A stretch of DNA of 38,209 bases from JAOZHU01 sp964632845 (lineage in GTDB: Archaea; Thermoproteota; Bathyarchaeia; Bathyarchaeales; Bathycorpusculaceae): assembly GCA_964632845.1 (NCBI GenBank), contig CAZWDU010000017.1, positions 1 through 38,209 on the forward strand, given 5' to 3'. A program made the position numbers and the translations under genes. Under the pieces are notes generated by a model. That model worked only from the letters and a program-made list of their open reading frames with translations. It was not told the origin of the DNA and did not search any database. The first letter of the stretch is position 1, and every line of letters begins with the position of its first letter. Below are positions 1 through 8,297 of this stretch, piece by piece.

Positions 1-223
1 TGGACGAAACCGTCTAAATCACCCGAATATCTTTTGACAAAAGAGAAATCAACAGCCATATATCTCTTTTCGCAAAATCTGCCGCCACGGGCAGGCTTAC
101 TAACAAATTTAAGCTGAATTAAGTGTAACTATAGAATCCTTGTAGAAAAAGCATATTAGTATGTGCTCGTTGGTATGAAGGAAACGTCGGGTAAAAACAT
201 TCCCATTTGCGGAGGGGAGACAA
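1..223. other. left-edge intergenic region and leader of the ABC exporter
   Basis: I see no supportable gene here. One plus-strand frame stays open from base 1 to a TGA at 115-117, but 38 codons without a stop is easily expected by chance and the peptide looks like nothing I know. A short inverted repeat CTGCC/GGCAG near 88-104 could end an upstream transcript. The purine-rich GGAGGGGA at 211-218 is the ribosome binding site for the TTG start at 224. Confidence 0.4.
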
Positions 224-1150
224 TTGACTGAAGATGCGGCTATTAACGTGGAGAACCTCACTAAACGCTACGGTAACTTAACGGCAGTTAACAACGTATC
301 CTTCAAGGTTAAACGCGGCGAAATCTTCGCTTTTTTGGGACCCAACGGAGCAGGTAAAACCACGACTGTGGAGATGCTTGTTGGCTTGCGAAAACCCACA
401 AGCGGCGGAGCTCATGTGCTTGGTTTTGACATAGTTAAGGAGCAGAAGGAAATCAAGAAGCGCATCGGTGTCTTGCCTCAAAGCTTCAATACGTATGACA
501 GGCTTACTGTGAAAGAAAATATTGAGTATTTCTCAGGCGTGTTTGATAGCCATCCAGATGTTGAAGGCTTAATCAAGCTTGTTGATTTGGAGGACAAGAC
601 GAAAGAGCAGTTTAAGAACTTGTCTGGCGGCTTGAAACAGCGATTAGGCATAGCTGTGGCTTTAGTTAATGACCCTGAAATAGTTTTTTTGGATGAGCCG
701 AGTTCTGGCTTAGACCCTAAAGCGCGGCACAGTGTTTGGCGGCTTATTGATGGTTTGCATGATAAGGGGAAAACCGTGTTTTTGACTACGCATTATATGG
801 AGGAGGCAGAAGCGCTTGCTGACCGAGTGGGCATTATCCACAACGGTAACATCGTCGCTTTGGATGAGACAGACGCGCTTATCAGGGAACACGGCAAGAA
901 AAACTTGTTGATTCTAAGGAAAGCTGATCCTAAAGCCGTTCAGGTTATTGAAAAACTCGGCGTTAAGGCAAATCACGAAGACGGCGACGTTACTATCTAC
1001 TTGAATCATGCTGTCGCGGTTTCAGACATAATGCAAGCGTTAAGCAATGCGCATGTTGCCTTTTCGGAACTGCAATTGAAACGCTCTAGCTTGGAGGATG
1101 TTTTTCTTAATCTTACAGGCGAAGAGTTGGGCAAGGAGGAAAACGAGTGA
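224..1150 (+). CDS. ABC-2 type exporter, ATP-binding subunit
   Basis: This is a 308-residue ATPase of the DrrA/CcmA-like class of ABC exporters, which powers an ABC-2 membrane partner on the cytoplasmic face. Visible motifs are Walker A GPNGAGKTT (residues 39-47), Q-loop PQ (85-86), signature LSGGLKQR (133-140), Walker B IVFLDEP (153-159) and H-loop TTH (188-190). The C-terminal ~80 residues form the usual extension ending in a SLEDVFLNLTG segment, typical of this class. The TTG start is chosen because GGAGGGGA lies six bases upstream. The stop overlaps the GTG start of the permease by four bases, so the two are translationally coupled. The substrate cannot be told from the sequence; drugs, lipids or polysaccharides are all possible for this class. 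Confidence 0.95.
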   Translation: MTEDAAINVENLTKRYGNLTAVNNVSFKVKRGEIFAFLGPNGAGKTTTVEMLVGLRKPTSGGAHVLGFDIVKEQKEIKKRIGVLPQSFNTYDRLTVKENIEYFSGVFDSHPDVEGLIKLVDLEDKTKEQFKNLSGGLKQRLGIAVALVNDPEIVFLDEPSSGLDPKARHSVWRLIDGLHDKGKTVFLTTHYMEEAEALADRVGIIHNGNIVALDETDALIREHGKKNLLILRKADPKAVQVIEKLGVKANHEDGDVTIYLNHAVAVSDIMQALSNAHVAFSELQLKRSSLEDVFLNLTGEELGKEENE

Positions 1151-2262
1151 ACCACATACTGCTGGACCTGAAAGCGTGCCTCAAAACTTTCATCCGCAAC
1201 AAGAGCACTATCTTCTGGACGCTTGCGTTTCCATGTGTACTCATACTTATTTTTGGCGCCATATTCAGCCAATCCTCAATCAAAAATGACCTTTACATTC
1301 AAAACCTAGATGTGACAGACGGCGAATCAACGTACTGGGCGGACACACTGATTAGCGCGTTGAATGCCACGGACACGTTTAACATAAAGATTATTGATGT
1401 TTCCCTCAACGCTACTGACTACGCAATTGAAAATAGACTAAGCAGCTTGCTCATTATTCCGCAGGGTTTCAACGACTCAGCCAACCTTGCACTTTTCACG
1501 CAGGGAGCTTCAAGCGCAAACGTCACTTTTGTTTACGACCAATCCACCACTTCAGCATCCATTGTACAGAGCATAGTCATGGGTATAGTTGAACGAATGA
1601 ACTTTGAGCTTTCCAAGGGCGTTGCATACTTAACCGTTGAAGACTTAACCATTGCGCCACAACGTTTCAGCTATATCGACTATTTCATGCCAGGCGTCAT
1701 AGGCATGACCGCGATGACAACAAGCATATTCAGCGCTGTCGCAATTAGTTCCAGATTCAAGGAGAACGGCGTCTTCCATAAACTGGCAACAACACCACTA
1801 AAGCGTTACGAGTGGATTCTTTCCCGAACAATATTCAACATTTTCGTTTCGTATTTGGGCATGATAGTGATGCTTGTTCTAGGCTTATTCGTGTTTAACA
1901 TGAAAATCAGCGTGGACGCAGTTTCTCTAATTATGGTTGCTATGGCTTCGTTACTGTTTACAGGCATAGGCATGATAATCGCAAGGTTCGTGAAGGACCC
2001 TGATGGCGCAGACGCAGCGGCAAACGTAATAACCTTCCCAATGATGTTCCTCTCAGGCACATTCTTCGAATTAAGCCAGATGCCTCAATTCCTACAAGCC
2101 ATAGCCACAGTTCTACCGCTAACCTACGTCAGCGAAGGTCTTAGGGCAGCTATGATTTTCGGGCAAGCTGACCAAGCAATTTTCAACACAATACTAATCA
2201 CCATAATGGGCATAGCATCCATCATTGTGGGTTCATTGATAACCAAATGGGAAGACGACTAG
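1147..2262 (+). CDS. ABC-2 type exporter, permease subunit
   Basis: This 371-residue membrane protein is the partner of the preceding ATPase. One transmembrane helix lies near residues 17-40 (TIFWTLAFPCVLILIFGAIF), followed by a soluble loop of about 140 residues that would face outside, then five hydrophobic segments between about 175 and 365. The arrangement (helix, large extracytoplasmic domain, five helices) is that of ABC-2 permeases such as YhgE/Pip or DrrB-like proteins. The phrase FLSGTFFELSQMPQFLQAI...LPLTYVSEGLRA is the conserved ABC-2 C-terminal motif. It starts with GTG inside the stop of the ATPase gene (GTGA overlap). Confidence 0.93.
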   Translation: MNHILLDLKACLKTFIRNKSTIFWTLAFPCVLILIFGAIFSQSSIKNDLYIQNLDVTDGESTYWADTLISALNATDTFNIKIIDVSLNATDYAIENRLSSLLIIPQGFNDSANLALFTQGASSANVTFVYDQSTTSASIVQSIVMGIVERMNFELSKGVAYLTVEDLTIAPQRFSYIDYFMPGVIGMTAMTTSIFSAVAISSRFKENGVFHKLATTPLKRYEWILSRTIFNIFVSYLGMIVMLVLGLFVFNMKISVDAVSLIMVAMASLLFTGIGMIIARFVKDPDGADAAANVITFPMMFLSGTFFELSQMPQFLQAIATVLPLTYVSEGLRAAMIFGQADQAIFNTILITIMGIASIIVGSLITKWEDD

Positions 2263-2363
2263 GCAATCACACGCGCCATTAAAAACAATCCTAAAAAGGA
2301 CACCGCAAAAAAATAGCCCACAACCCTCACAGCCCAAAAAACACATCACTTGGCAATTCAACG

Positions 2364-2390
2364 TATATAAAGGGGAGGGGGTAGCACTTC
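2364..2390 (+). promoter_or_regulatory. strong TATA box and G-rich initiator, first copy of a repeated promoter module
   Basis: The 20-base string TATATAAAGGGGAGGGGGTA occupies 2364-2383 and is followed directly by GCACTTC. The identical 20-mer occurs again at 31935-31954, there followed by TAA and then the same GCACTTC. A TATATAA box at 2364-2370 predicts transcription start around 2390-2393, which is where a foldable segment begins (see the ncRNA entry). The next protein start, that of the TBP gene, is more than 200 bases away and has its own TATA-like boxes. Confidence 0.6.
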
Positions 2391-2500
2391 TGAGCAATAG
2401 CGCCACATGCATAAACGCTGAAACGCAACTTCAATCTAAATAGACCTTCGCCGAATTCTGTTAGAAAGGTCTAGTTTAGCGTAATTGCTCAATATAAACA
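2391..2500 (+). ncRNA. putative structured small RNA upstream of tbp
   Basis: No ORF with protein character lies here, but two nested stems are visible. The outer stem pairs TGAGCAAT (2391-2398) with ATTGCTCA (2484-2491), eight perfect pairs that close the segment. The inner stem pairs 2436-2448 (CTAAATAGACCTT) with 2466-2479, thirteen pairs with a single bulged G at 2474 and a 17-base loop. The 5' end coincides with the start site predicted from the TATA box at 2364. An ACA triplet follows the closing stem at about 2498-2500, so a guide RNA of H/ACA type is one possibility, but I cannot identify a target. It could also be a leader or a repeated intergenic element. Family unknown. Confidence 0.4.
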
Positions 2501-2534
2501 CGTTAAAGATACCTGAACTGCACTGAAACATCGG

Positions 2535-2558
2535 CTTATAAGGGGATGATGTTATATA
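2535..2558 (+). promoter_or_regulatory. probable tbp promoter with two TATA-like boxes
   Basis: CTTATAAGGGG (2535-2545) and TTATATA (2552-2558) both lie at distances that suit transcription of the TBP gene starting at 2598, predicting start sites near 2563 and 2580. Which box is used cannot be decided from the sequence. Overlapping boxes in front of a tbp gene would allow autoregulation, but that is only a suggestion. Confidence 0.45.
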
Positions 2559-2597
2559 CTCCATGTTCATTTAAATAGACAAGACACAGGAATTCAA

Positions 2598-3158
2598 ATG
2601 AGCAAGCAAAAACCGATAATTAAAATCCAAAACATCGTTGCTTCAGTTTCTCTGAATCAGAGGATAGACCTGCAGAAGATAGTGGAAAAGTTCCCTCAAA
2701 CTGAGTACAATCCCAGCGTGTTTCCAGGACTGGTTTTCCGTTTGAAAAAGCCTAAAACTGCCACTTTGATTTTTGGAACTGGCAAGATGGTTTGCACTGG
2801 CGCGAAGTCGGAGAAGGAATCACGGAGTGCTGTGGAAAAAGTAGTCAGAGAGCTTAGAGGTCAAGGGATTCCGATAACAGAGAAGCCTGTGGTTAACATT
2901 CAAAACATTGTTGCTTCCGCAGAGTTAGGCGGAGAAATCGACTTGGAAAGCTTAGTTTACAAGCTGAGCAGAGTCATGTATGAGCCAGAGCAGTTCCCAG
3001 GAGCCGTTTTCAGGATGGATGATCCGCAAGTGGTTTTCCTCATTTTCTCCGCGGGAAAACTCGTATGTGTAGGCGCAAAGAAGGAAGAGCAAGTCTACGA
3101 GGCTGTTGATAAAATTCAGAAGCTGCTGGAAGAGAAAGAGTTAATCTATTACTCATAG
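2598..3158 (+). CDS. tbp: TATA-box binding protein (TBP)
   Basis: TBP binds promoter TATA boxes and recruits TFB and RNA polymerase. The 186-residue protein shows the two direct repeats of the saddle fold: IKIQNIVASVSL...FPGLVFRL...CTGAKS (about 8-80) and VNIQNIVASAEL...FPGAVFRM...CVGAKK (about 99-172). The DNA-inserting phenylalanine positions are present in both halves (F42, F47 and F133, F138). The length is normal for an archaeal TBP. The short acidic tail seen in some TBPs is reduced to EEKELIYYS. The ATG at 2598 leaves a normal short N-terminus. Its last six bases overlap the convergent nucleotidyltransferase gene. Confidence 0.97.
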   Translation: MSKQKPIIKIQNIVASVSLNQRIDLQKIVEKFPQTEYNPSVFPGLVFRLKKPKTATLIFGTGKMVCTGAKSEKESRSAVEKVVRELRGQGIPITEKPVVNIQNIVASAELGGEIDLESLVYKLSRVMYEPEQFPGAVFRMDDPQVVFLIFSAGKLVCVGAKKEEQVYEAVDKIQKLLEEKELIYYS

Positions 3159-3866
3159 TGCATCTTTTTTTATTCTTCTGCGGACAGCAGGATTATCATC
3201 AGCAAGCTTCTTCAGCGCCATTTCAAAAGTTTCATCAGGCGCTAACTCCTTTTTTATGAATACGCCTGTTCTGCCAACTTCATCTCGCTTCAACAGTGCG
3301 TGAACACGGTCTAGAACCGTCTCAGCGTAAATCCCCAGAATCTTGGCAACATGTCCTTCACGGCTGATGACACTGCTTTCCACGTGTCCTCCTTCTGTGG
3401 GCTCAATAAGCATAAGCCGTTTATCTACTCCTGCCACGCGAACGCCTGTGCGTAACTGCACAACGGTTATTTCACCGCCGAACCTGTAAAATTCACGTTC
3501 AACCTTACGCATATGCATCAAAGGGAAGGAAACACTTGTTTTATCGTCTATTTCTATGTGCGCCTTCATTGTGTAGGTTGGTGTGGCTTGAACCAGCAAA
3601 CGTGAGTTGACGGGGATTTTCGCTTTTTCTAACGCGGTTTCTACGAGGAAAGATGACTGCGCTTCCGGGATGAAGATGTCGATGTCGCTTCGCGTGTTTA
3701 CGTCACCCCTAGCTAGGCTGCCATGCGCTAATGCTCGCAGGTGAAAGCTTTCCAGTGCAACCAAGATTTGCGCGGCTTTTTCTCGGTATTCCCGCAACAA
3801 CGCCCAATGCGCCTTAGTGTAGGTTACTTCGCGGTAGTCTGCGCGTTTTTCGGGTTTTGCAGCCAT
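3153..3866 (-). CDS. predicted nucleotidyltransferase, archaeal conserved (MNT/pol-beta fold)
   Basis: This 237-residue protein has the nucleotidyltransferase signature HGSLARGDVNTRSDIDIFI at residues 48-66: the GS pair (49-50) and the two metal-binding aspartates D61 and D63 in SDID. A third acidic position is likely in HIEIDD near 103-108. It resembles the archaeal COG1665-type predicted nucleotidyltransferases, longer than the ~100-residue MNT antitoxins. No HEPN partner lies next to it, so a toxin-antitoxin role is not indicated. The substrate is unknown. It is divergent from the tRNA thiolase gene, with 84 bases between them, and overlaps the 3' end of tbp by six bases. Confidence 0.8.
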   Translation of the reverse strand: MAAKPEKRADYREVTYTKAHWALLREYREKAAQILVALESFHLRALAHGSLARGDVNTRSDIDIFIPEAQSSFLVETALEKAKIPVNSRLLVQATPTYTMKAHIEIDDKTSVSFPLMHMRKVEREFYRFGGEITVVQLRTGVRVAGVDKRLMLIEPTEGGHVESSVISREGHVAKILGIYAETVLDRVHALLKRDEVGRTGVFIKKELAPDETFEMALKKLADDNPAVRRRIKKDAL

Positions 3867-3950
3867 CCAGAATCATCCTTTTCCCTGAAAATTATGGTGC
3901 ATGATTTATTTAGTTATTCGCCAACAACAAAGATGTTAACGTGAAACTGA

Positions 3951-4892
3951 ATGAGCGCAAACGCCAAAGTGTGCAGTGCATGCAAACGCAGAGAAGCCTT
4001 TTTCTACAGACCATACTCTGGAGAGAGGCTCTGCAGAAAATGCTTCAGCGAATCCATTGAGACAAAGGTGCGGGCGACAATTGCAAAGTACGGCATGTTC
4101 AGCTTTAACGACAGAATCGCAGTGGCAGTTTCAGGTGGGAAAGACAGCATAAGCCTCTTGCACGTGTTAGTTAAGATGGAGCGGTTTCGTCCTAAAGCGT
4201 CGCTTGTGGCGGTAACCGTTGATGAGGGCATTAAGGGTTACAGGGATGAAGCCCTGAAAATTGCAGAGGCATACTGTGAAAAACTGGGCGTAGCGCACCA
4301 TGTGGTTTCTTTCAAAACGTTATACGGTTTCACGCTGGACGAAATTATTGCAAGGAAACGGCAGAAAGGCGAGAAAGAGTTAACGGCTTGCGCTTACTGC
4401 GGAGTCTTGCGGCGGAGAGCGCTTAATGTAGCAGCACGCGAAGTAGAAGCGACGAAAATTGCTACAGCGCACACGTTGGATGACGAGGTACAGACGATTC
4501 TGCTGAACATTTTCCACGGTGACGTTACGCGGTTGGCTAAGGAGAAGCCAGTTACTGATGATGTTCACAGGCGGTTTGTGCAGAAGGTTAAGCCATTCTG
4601 CGAAATTCCAGAAAGAGAAAGCGCATTGTACGCTTATGTTAAGCGGGTTCCGTTTCAAAGCACACCATGCCCATACGCTTCAGAAGCTTTACGAAACGAC
4701 ATCCGCGTTATGCTAAACCGCATTGAGGAGAAGCATGCGGGCACAAAATTCACAATTTTAAATTCTGTTGAGCGCATACGCGTTGCTTTGAACGGGATGA
4801 GTAAAAGTGAACGATTTGAAGAATGTGCTGAGTGTGGAGAACCTGCTTCTCAAGGTTTGTGTAAGGTATGCCAAATGTTGAAAGATGTTTAG
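3951..4892 (+). CDS. TtuA/NcsA-family tRNA 2-thiolation enzyme
   Basis: This enzyme activates a tRNA uridine with ATP and replaces its 2-oxygen by sulfur; family members act on U54 (TtuA) or U34 (NcsA/Ctu1). The 313-residue protein has an N-terminal zinc finger (C8, C11, C28, C31), the PP-loop SGGKDS (61-66), the paired cysteines CAYC (147, 150) and C240 in TPCPY, which in the family hold an Fe-S cluster or catalytic sulfur, and a C-terminal zinc finger (C292, C295, C304, C307). All hallmark cysteines are present, so it should be active. I cannot decide between U34 and U54 from the sequence. A TATA-like TTTATTTA near 3904-3911 gives a short leader before the ATG. Confidence 0.92.
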   Translation: MSANAKVCSACKRREAFFYRPYSGERLCRKCFSESIETKVRATIAKYGMFSFNDRIAVAVSGGKDSISLLHVLVKMERFRPKASLVAVTVDEGIKGYRDEALKIAEAYCEKLGVAHHVVSFKTLYGFTLDEIIARKRQKGEKELTACAYCGVLRRRALNVAAREVEATKIATAHTLDDEVQTILLNIFHGDVTRLAKEKPVTDDVHRRFVQKVKPFCEIPERESALYAYVKRVPFQSTPCPYASEALRNDIRVMLNRIEEKHAGTKFTILNSVERIRVALNGMSKSERFEECAECGEPASQGLCKVCQMLKDV

Positions 4893-4973
4893 CTAGTACT
4901 ACGCAAAGTTGTGTGAACTAGCGCGTGTAAAAGTCTATAGCCTCTCGTTACATAGCGTGTGGTTTTGGTGTTT

Positions 4974-5066
4974 GTCAAGAAACCTTGACTATCGGCAAAA
5001 CCTGTTGGTCAAGAAAATTTGACTAAAAAAACGCGTTGCTGGCTTGTTTTGTCAAGAAACCTTTAC
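4974..5066 (+). promoter_or_regulatory. three spaced 16-bp inverted repeats, probable operators for the surface-protein operon
   Basis: Three near-identical dyads read GTCAAGAAACCTTGAC (4974-4989), GTCAAGAAAATTTGAC (5008-5023) and GTCAAGAAACCTTTAC (5051-5066). The first is a perfect GTCAAG-N4-CTTGAC palindrome, and the other two keep the left half and vary at the right. Centre-to-centre spacings are 34 and 43 bases. They sit 70-160 bases upstream of the ATG at 5136. Spaced dyads of this size are typical binding sites for dimeric winged-helix regulators. They could also fold as small hairpins after the preceding gene, but conservation of the loop bases argues for protein binding. Confidence 0.6.
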
Positions 5067-5135
5067 AAAAAACCTTTTACAGCAAAATAACTTGGTAGTA
5101 AATGAAGTTAGAATCATGAAGAACTGGTGGTTCCT

Positions 5136-6953
5136 ATGAAAAGGGCGATGTTAACAATAACGCTGATTTTGATGCTCTTAGCGGGAACTGGAGTAGAATT
5201 TGTCAGAATTACCTGTGCGAATCCAGCTTTGATGCCGGCAGAACCACCTGCAGGCTACACAATTAACAGCGATGGGACATATGTTGCAGAAAACCTTCAC
5301 CGCGACGGCGACACGTATACGCTTACAGGTGACATCAACTGCAGCATCGTCATTCAGCGTGATGGCATAGTGCTTGACGGGGCAGGGTACGCAATTCAGG
5401 GAAACGGAGATTCATCAGGCGTCTGGCTTCAAGACAGAAGCAATATTGTAATAAAAAATCTGAATATACGCAACTTTCGGGTAGGTATTGAATTTTCGCT
5501 GAACTATTACTCACCTGAGATTAATGAGAACTGCAGCATCTTGGACAACACCATAACTGACAACACGTATGGCATTTCACTTGCTCAATCTTCCGAATGC
5601 TATGTTGCGGGAAACTACATAACCGACAACACTAATGGAGCAGGCGTGTACGGCTCAGACATTTTTAGAAACAACAGGTTTGAGAGAAACCAGTATGATA
5701 TTTTGGATAACGGCTATGGCGACAACGATATGGACACATCGAACACCATTGATGGCAACCCAATCTATTACTGGGTTAACCAGCGTGATAGAACTGTGCC
5801 GTCAGACGCTGGGTTGGTGGTGCTCAAGAACTGCAGCGGCATCACGGTTGAAAACTTGAGCCTTGAGGGCAACGAAAACGGTCTTTTGCTCTGCAATACA
5901 AACGACTCAACAGTCAGTGGAAACACGTTAACGGATAATTTAAACGGCATAATCCTTCGGCAGTCATTCAACAATATCATTACAGACAATCAAGTGGCAA
6001 ACAACGTGAATGTTGGAATCGAACAGTACCTCGCAGGCAACAACAGCATACTAAACAACAGGGTAACCATGAACGGCAAGGGCGTCACATGTTCAGATAC
6101 AGAAAACGCCGTAATTTCAAACAACCAAATAACAGCTAACCAAGGATTAGGCATAGATGCCGGACCTAACTGCACAGTAACCAACAACCACGTTTCAGAG
6201 AACAGCGGTGACGGAATCTTCTTCAAAGGCATCAACGGCTCCACTGTTATTGGAAACAACGTTACCCTCAACAAAGGCTGCGGCATTGGCTTCGGATATG
6301 GCCCAAACGGCATGGTAAAAGGCAATTATGTCGCCGAGAACAATGTAGGCATTTGGATTAGCAACGCCTTTGAAAACACGGTAATCGCAAACACTATAAT
6401 CGAAAATGACGGGTGGGGCATTCGGCTGGAAGGCAACCAACAAGACAACCTCATCTACCACAACAACTTCATCGACAACAACAATAACGACGTCCAAGCA
6501 TCAATTACGGAGCTGTGGGTTTACCCTGACCTCTTTAAACAGCTAGAGCCAAGCCAAACCCCTCAGCCGCCTCAATTAGTAGCTGGAGCTGCCAACGCGT
6601 GGGATAACGGCAAGGAAGGCAACTACTGGAGCGACTACACAACCCGATGCCCTGACGCCCAAACAGAAGAAGGCGCAACAGTGGGCAACACGCCATACGT
6701 CATAAACGAAAACAACGAGGATAATCATCCGCTTTTAGCACCGCATGAAATCTCCACTGCTGAACTGCCTTCAACTGTGCCCTCTTCAAGTCAGCCATCA
6801 CAAGAATCTGACCCATCGTCAACCAACCAAATAGAAACTGAGCCTTTTCTAACCACAATTGCCTTGGTTTCCGTGGCGTTGATAGCTGTTATCGGCGCTG
6901 GCTTGCTGCTGTGCGTCCAGAAACGCCGTGCGAAATCGGAGAGCGCAGCATGA
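5136..6953 (+). CDS. NosD-like right-handed beta-helix surface protein
   Basis: This is an exported protein of about 605 residues. It has a signal peptide (MKRAMLTITLILMLLAGTGV...), then many short asparagine-rich beta-helix coils (NNxIxxNxxG pattern, roughly residues 90-470), typical of pectin-lyase/NosD-type folds. The segment WDNGKEGNYWSDYT is a C-terminal signature common in archaeal NosD-like proteins. A Ser/Pro/Thr linker and a final membrane helix (FLTTIALVSVALIAVIGAG) with a basic tail follow, so it is anchored outside the cell. An in-frame GTG exists at 5127, but the ATG at 5136 is better placed after GGTGG at 5126-5130. It is the first gene of a three-gene operon. Binding or cleavage of a polysaccharide is plausible; no catalytic residues can be named. 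Confidence 0.85.
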   Translation: MKRAMLTITLILMLLAGTGVEFVRITCANPALMPAEPPAGYTINSDGTYVAENLHRDGDTYTLTGDINCSIVIQRDGIVLDGAGYAIQGNGDSSGVWLQDRSNIVIKNLNIRNFRVGIEFSLNYYSPEINENCSILDNTITDNTYGISLAQSSECYVAGNYITDNTNGAGVYGSDIFRNNRFERNQYDILDNGYGDNDMDTSNTIDGNPIYYWVNQRDRTVPSDAGLVVLKNCSGITVENLSLEGNENGLLLCNTNDSTVSGNTLTDNLNGIILRQSFNNIITDNQVANNVNVGIEQYLAGNNSILNNRVTMNGKGVTCSDTENAVISNNQITANQGLGIDAGPNCTVTNNHVSENSGDGIFFKGINGSTVIGNNVTLNKGCGIGFGYGPNGMVKGNYVAENNVGIWISNAFENTVIANTIIENDGWGIRLEGNQQDNLIYHNNFIDNNNNDVQASITELWVYPDLFKQLEPSQTPQPPQLVAGAANAWDNGKEGNYWSDYTTRCPDAQTEEGATVGNTPYVINENNEDNHPLLAPHEISTAELPSTVPSSSQPSQESDPSSTNQIETEPFLTTIALVSVALIAVIGAGLLLCVQKRRAKSESAA

Positions 6954-8293
6954 GAATTGCTGTTTTGCTGTTTGTTCTCGTATTTGCAGTAGCAGCTTGC
7001 TTGGTCGTGGTTGCGCCAGTAAAGGCTGGTTCCAAGACGCTTGTTGTTCCAGACGATTATGCAACCATACGCGAAGCTATAAGTGCGGCTGCGGAAGGCG
7101 ACTTGGTACTCGTCAAGAAAGGAACATACAACGAGCAGACGCTGACGATAAACAAGCCGCTGACGCTTAAGGGCGAAAGCGCAGAAGGCACTATAATTGG
7201 CTTCCACCCACCTTTGTCTTTTGTTGGGTGGAATTTTGTAGTGCCAACGTATAGGTATGATAACTCACTGACGATTAATGCAAATGATGTTGAAATTTCA
7301 GGCTTCACAATCTCCGCTGAATTAACCACTGAGACTCCAGCTGACCTAGCTAATCATACGATTGGCCCACCATGTAACCCACCGTTTAGTGTAGCGGGCG
7401 GAGCCAAAATTCTGTCAACTGGAAACAACACCAAAATAACAGGCAACACAATAAAAACGGGTTTATCAATTGAAGGCTCAAACCAAACTGTTGCCGAGAA
7501 CACGTTAGCAAGCGGTGTGGCATGTTATGGTTCAAGCAACAAGGTTGTTTCGAACTTGGTTACTGGTTCAGGCATCGCAGTGGAAGGTTTCGCCAACGAA
7601 ATTCACGCCAATAACATAGTTGGCGCGTACAAGATTCAAAGTGGCATTCAGGTAAAAGGCGAAGGACACGTGATTGCTGGAAACAAAATTACAAACTGTG
7701 AGTATGGTATGGGTGTGTACTATACGACCCTTGGGGTTGTGGGTTCAAACAACGTTTTCTATGGCAATAGGCTAATCCAGAATGTTAACGGCATCGTTGT
7801 AACAGGGGGAAACAACAACACTTTCTTCGGCAACGAACTGGTAAGCAATAGTATCGGCGTTACAGTTGAAACATCCATGCGGTATCAGAACCTGCCAAAA
7901 CCGAATGCTACGTTTTACCATAACAACTTCGTTGGCAATGTTCAACAGGTCAACTCATCAACCAGCCCCGCTGGCTTTTTTGATTACGGCGAAGAAGGCA
8001 ATTACTGGAGCGACTACACGGGTTCAGACGGCAATGGCGACGGCATCGGCGACACGCCCTACATTATAGATAGTAACCGAAGAGACAATTACCCACTTAT
8101 GCTTCCCTTCGACATGGAAAATAACAGCATCGTTATACCATCCAATACGCCTTCAACGTCAAACTTTGACCTCTTAACCGCGTCAACCGCTGCCCTTGTC
8201 GGCGTCATTGCCGTGGTTACTTGTTTGCTGGTTTACTTCAAGAAACGCAGTCGTGCGGGTATTGTGCACGGGCAAAAGGCTGGTGAGGGGTAG
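6950..8293 (+). CDS. second NosD-like beta-helix surface protein
   Basis: The ATG at 6950 overlaps the stop of the preceding gene (ATGA), which fixes the start and couples translation. An in-frame upstream start at 6911 would add 13 residues before the signal peptide and is rejected. The 447-residue protein has a signal peptide (MRIAVLLFVLVFAVAACLVVVAPVKA), the opening DYATIREAISAAAEGDLVLV that starts pectin-lyase-type helices, beta-helix coils to about residue 330, the GNYWSDYTG signature, a GDGIGDTPY calcium-like loop and a C-terminal membrane helix ending in FKKRSRAG. It is a paralogue in fold, not a recent duplicate, of the gene before it. Location is extracellular and membrane-anchored. 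Confidence 0.85.
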   Translation: MRIAVLLFVLVFAVAACLVVVAPVKAGSKTLVVPDDYATIREAISAAAEGDLVLVKKGTYNEQTLTINKPLTLKGESAEGTIIGFHPPLSFVGWNFVVPTYRYDNSLTINANDVEISGFTISAELTTETPADLANHTIGPPCNPPFSVAGGAKILSTGNNTKITGNTIKTGLSIEGSNQTVAENTLASGVACYGSSNKVVSNLVTGSGIAVEGFANEIHANNIVGAYKIQSGIQVKGEGHVIAGNKITNCEYGMGVYYTTLGVVGSNNVFYGNRLIQNVNGIVVTGGNNNTFFGNELVSNSIGVTVETSMRYQNLPKPNATFYHNNFVGNVQQVNSSTSPAGFFDYGEEGNYWSDYTGSDGNGDGIGDTPYIIDSNRRDNYPLMLPFDMENNSIVIPSNTPSTSNFDLLTASTAALVGVIAVVTCLLVYFKKRSRAGIVHGQKAGEG

Positions 8294-8297
8294 TGGC

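Noticed and set aside
1..117. Open frame from the left edge to TGA at 115
   Set aside because: Only 38 codons, no recognisable sequence, and chance openness is likely. It could be the end of a cut gene, but nothing supports it.
3153..3866. MNT antitoxin of a HEPN/MNT pair
   Set aside because: The protein is about twice the length of MNT antitoxins, and the only HEPN-like gene is more than 10 kb away next to an integrase.
4974..5066. CRISPR-like array
   Set aside because: Three 16-base dyads with unequal spacing are too short and too few; a palindromic operator explains them better. No cas gene is present in the window.
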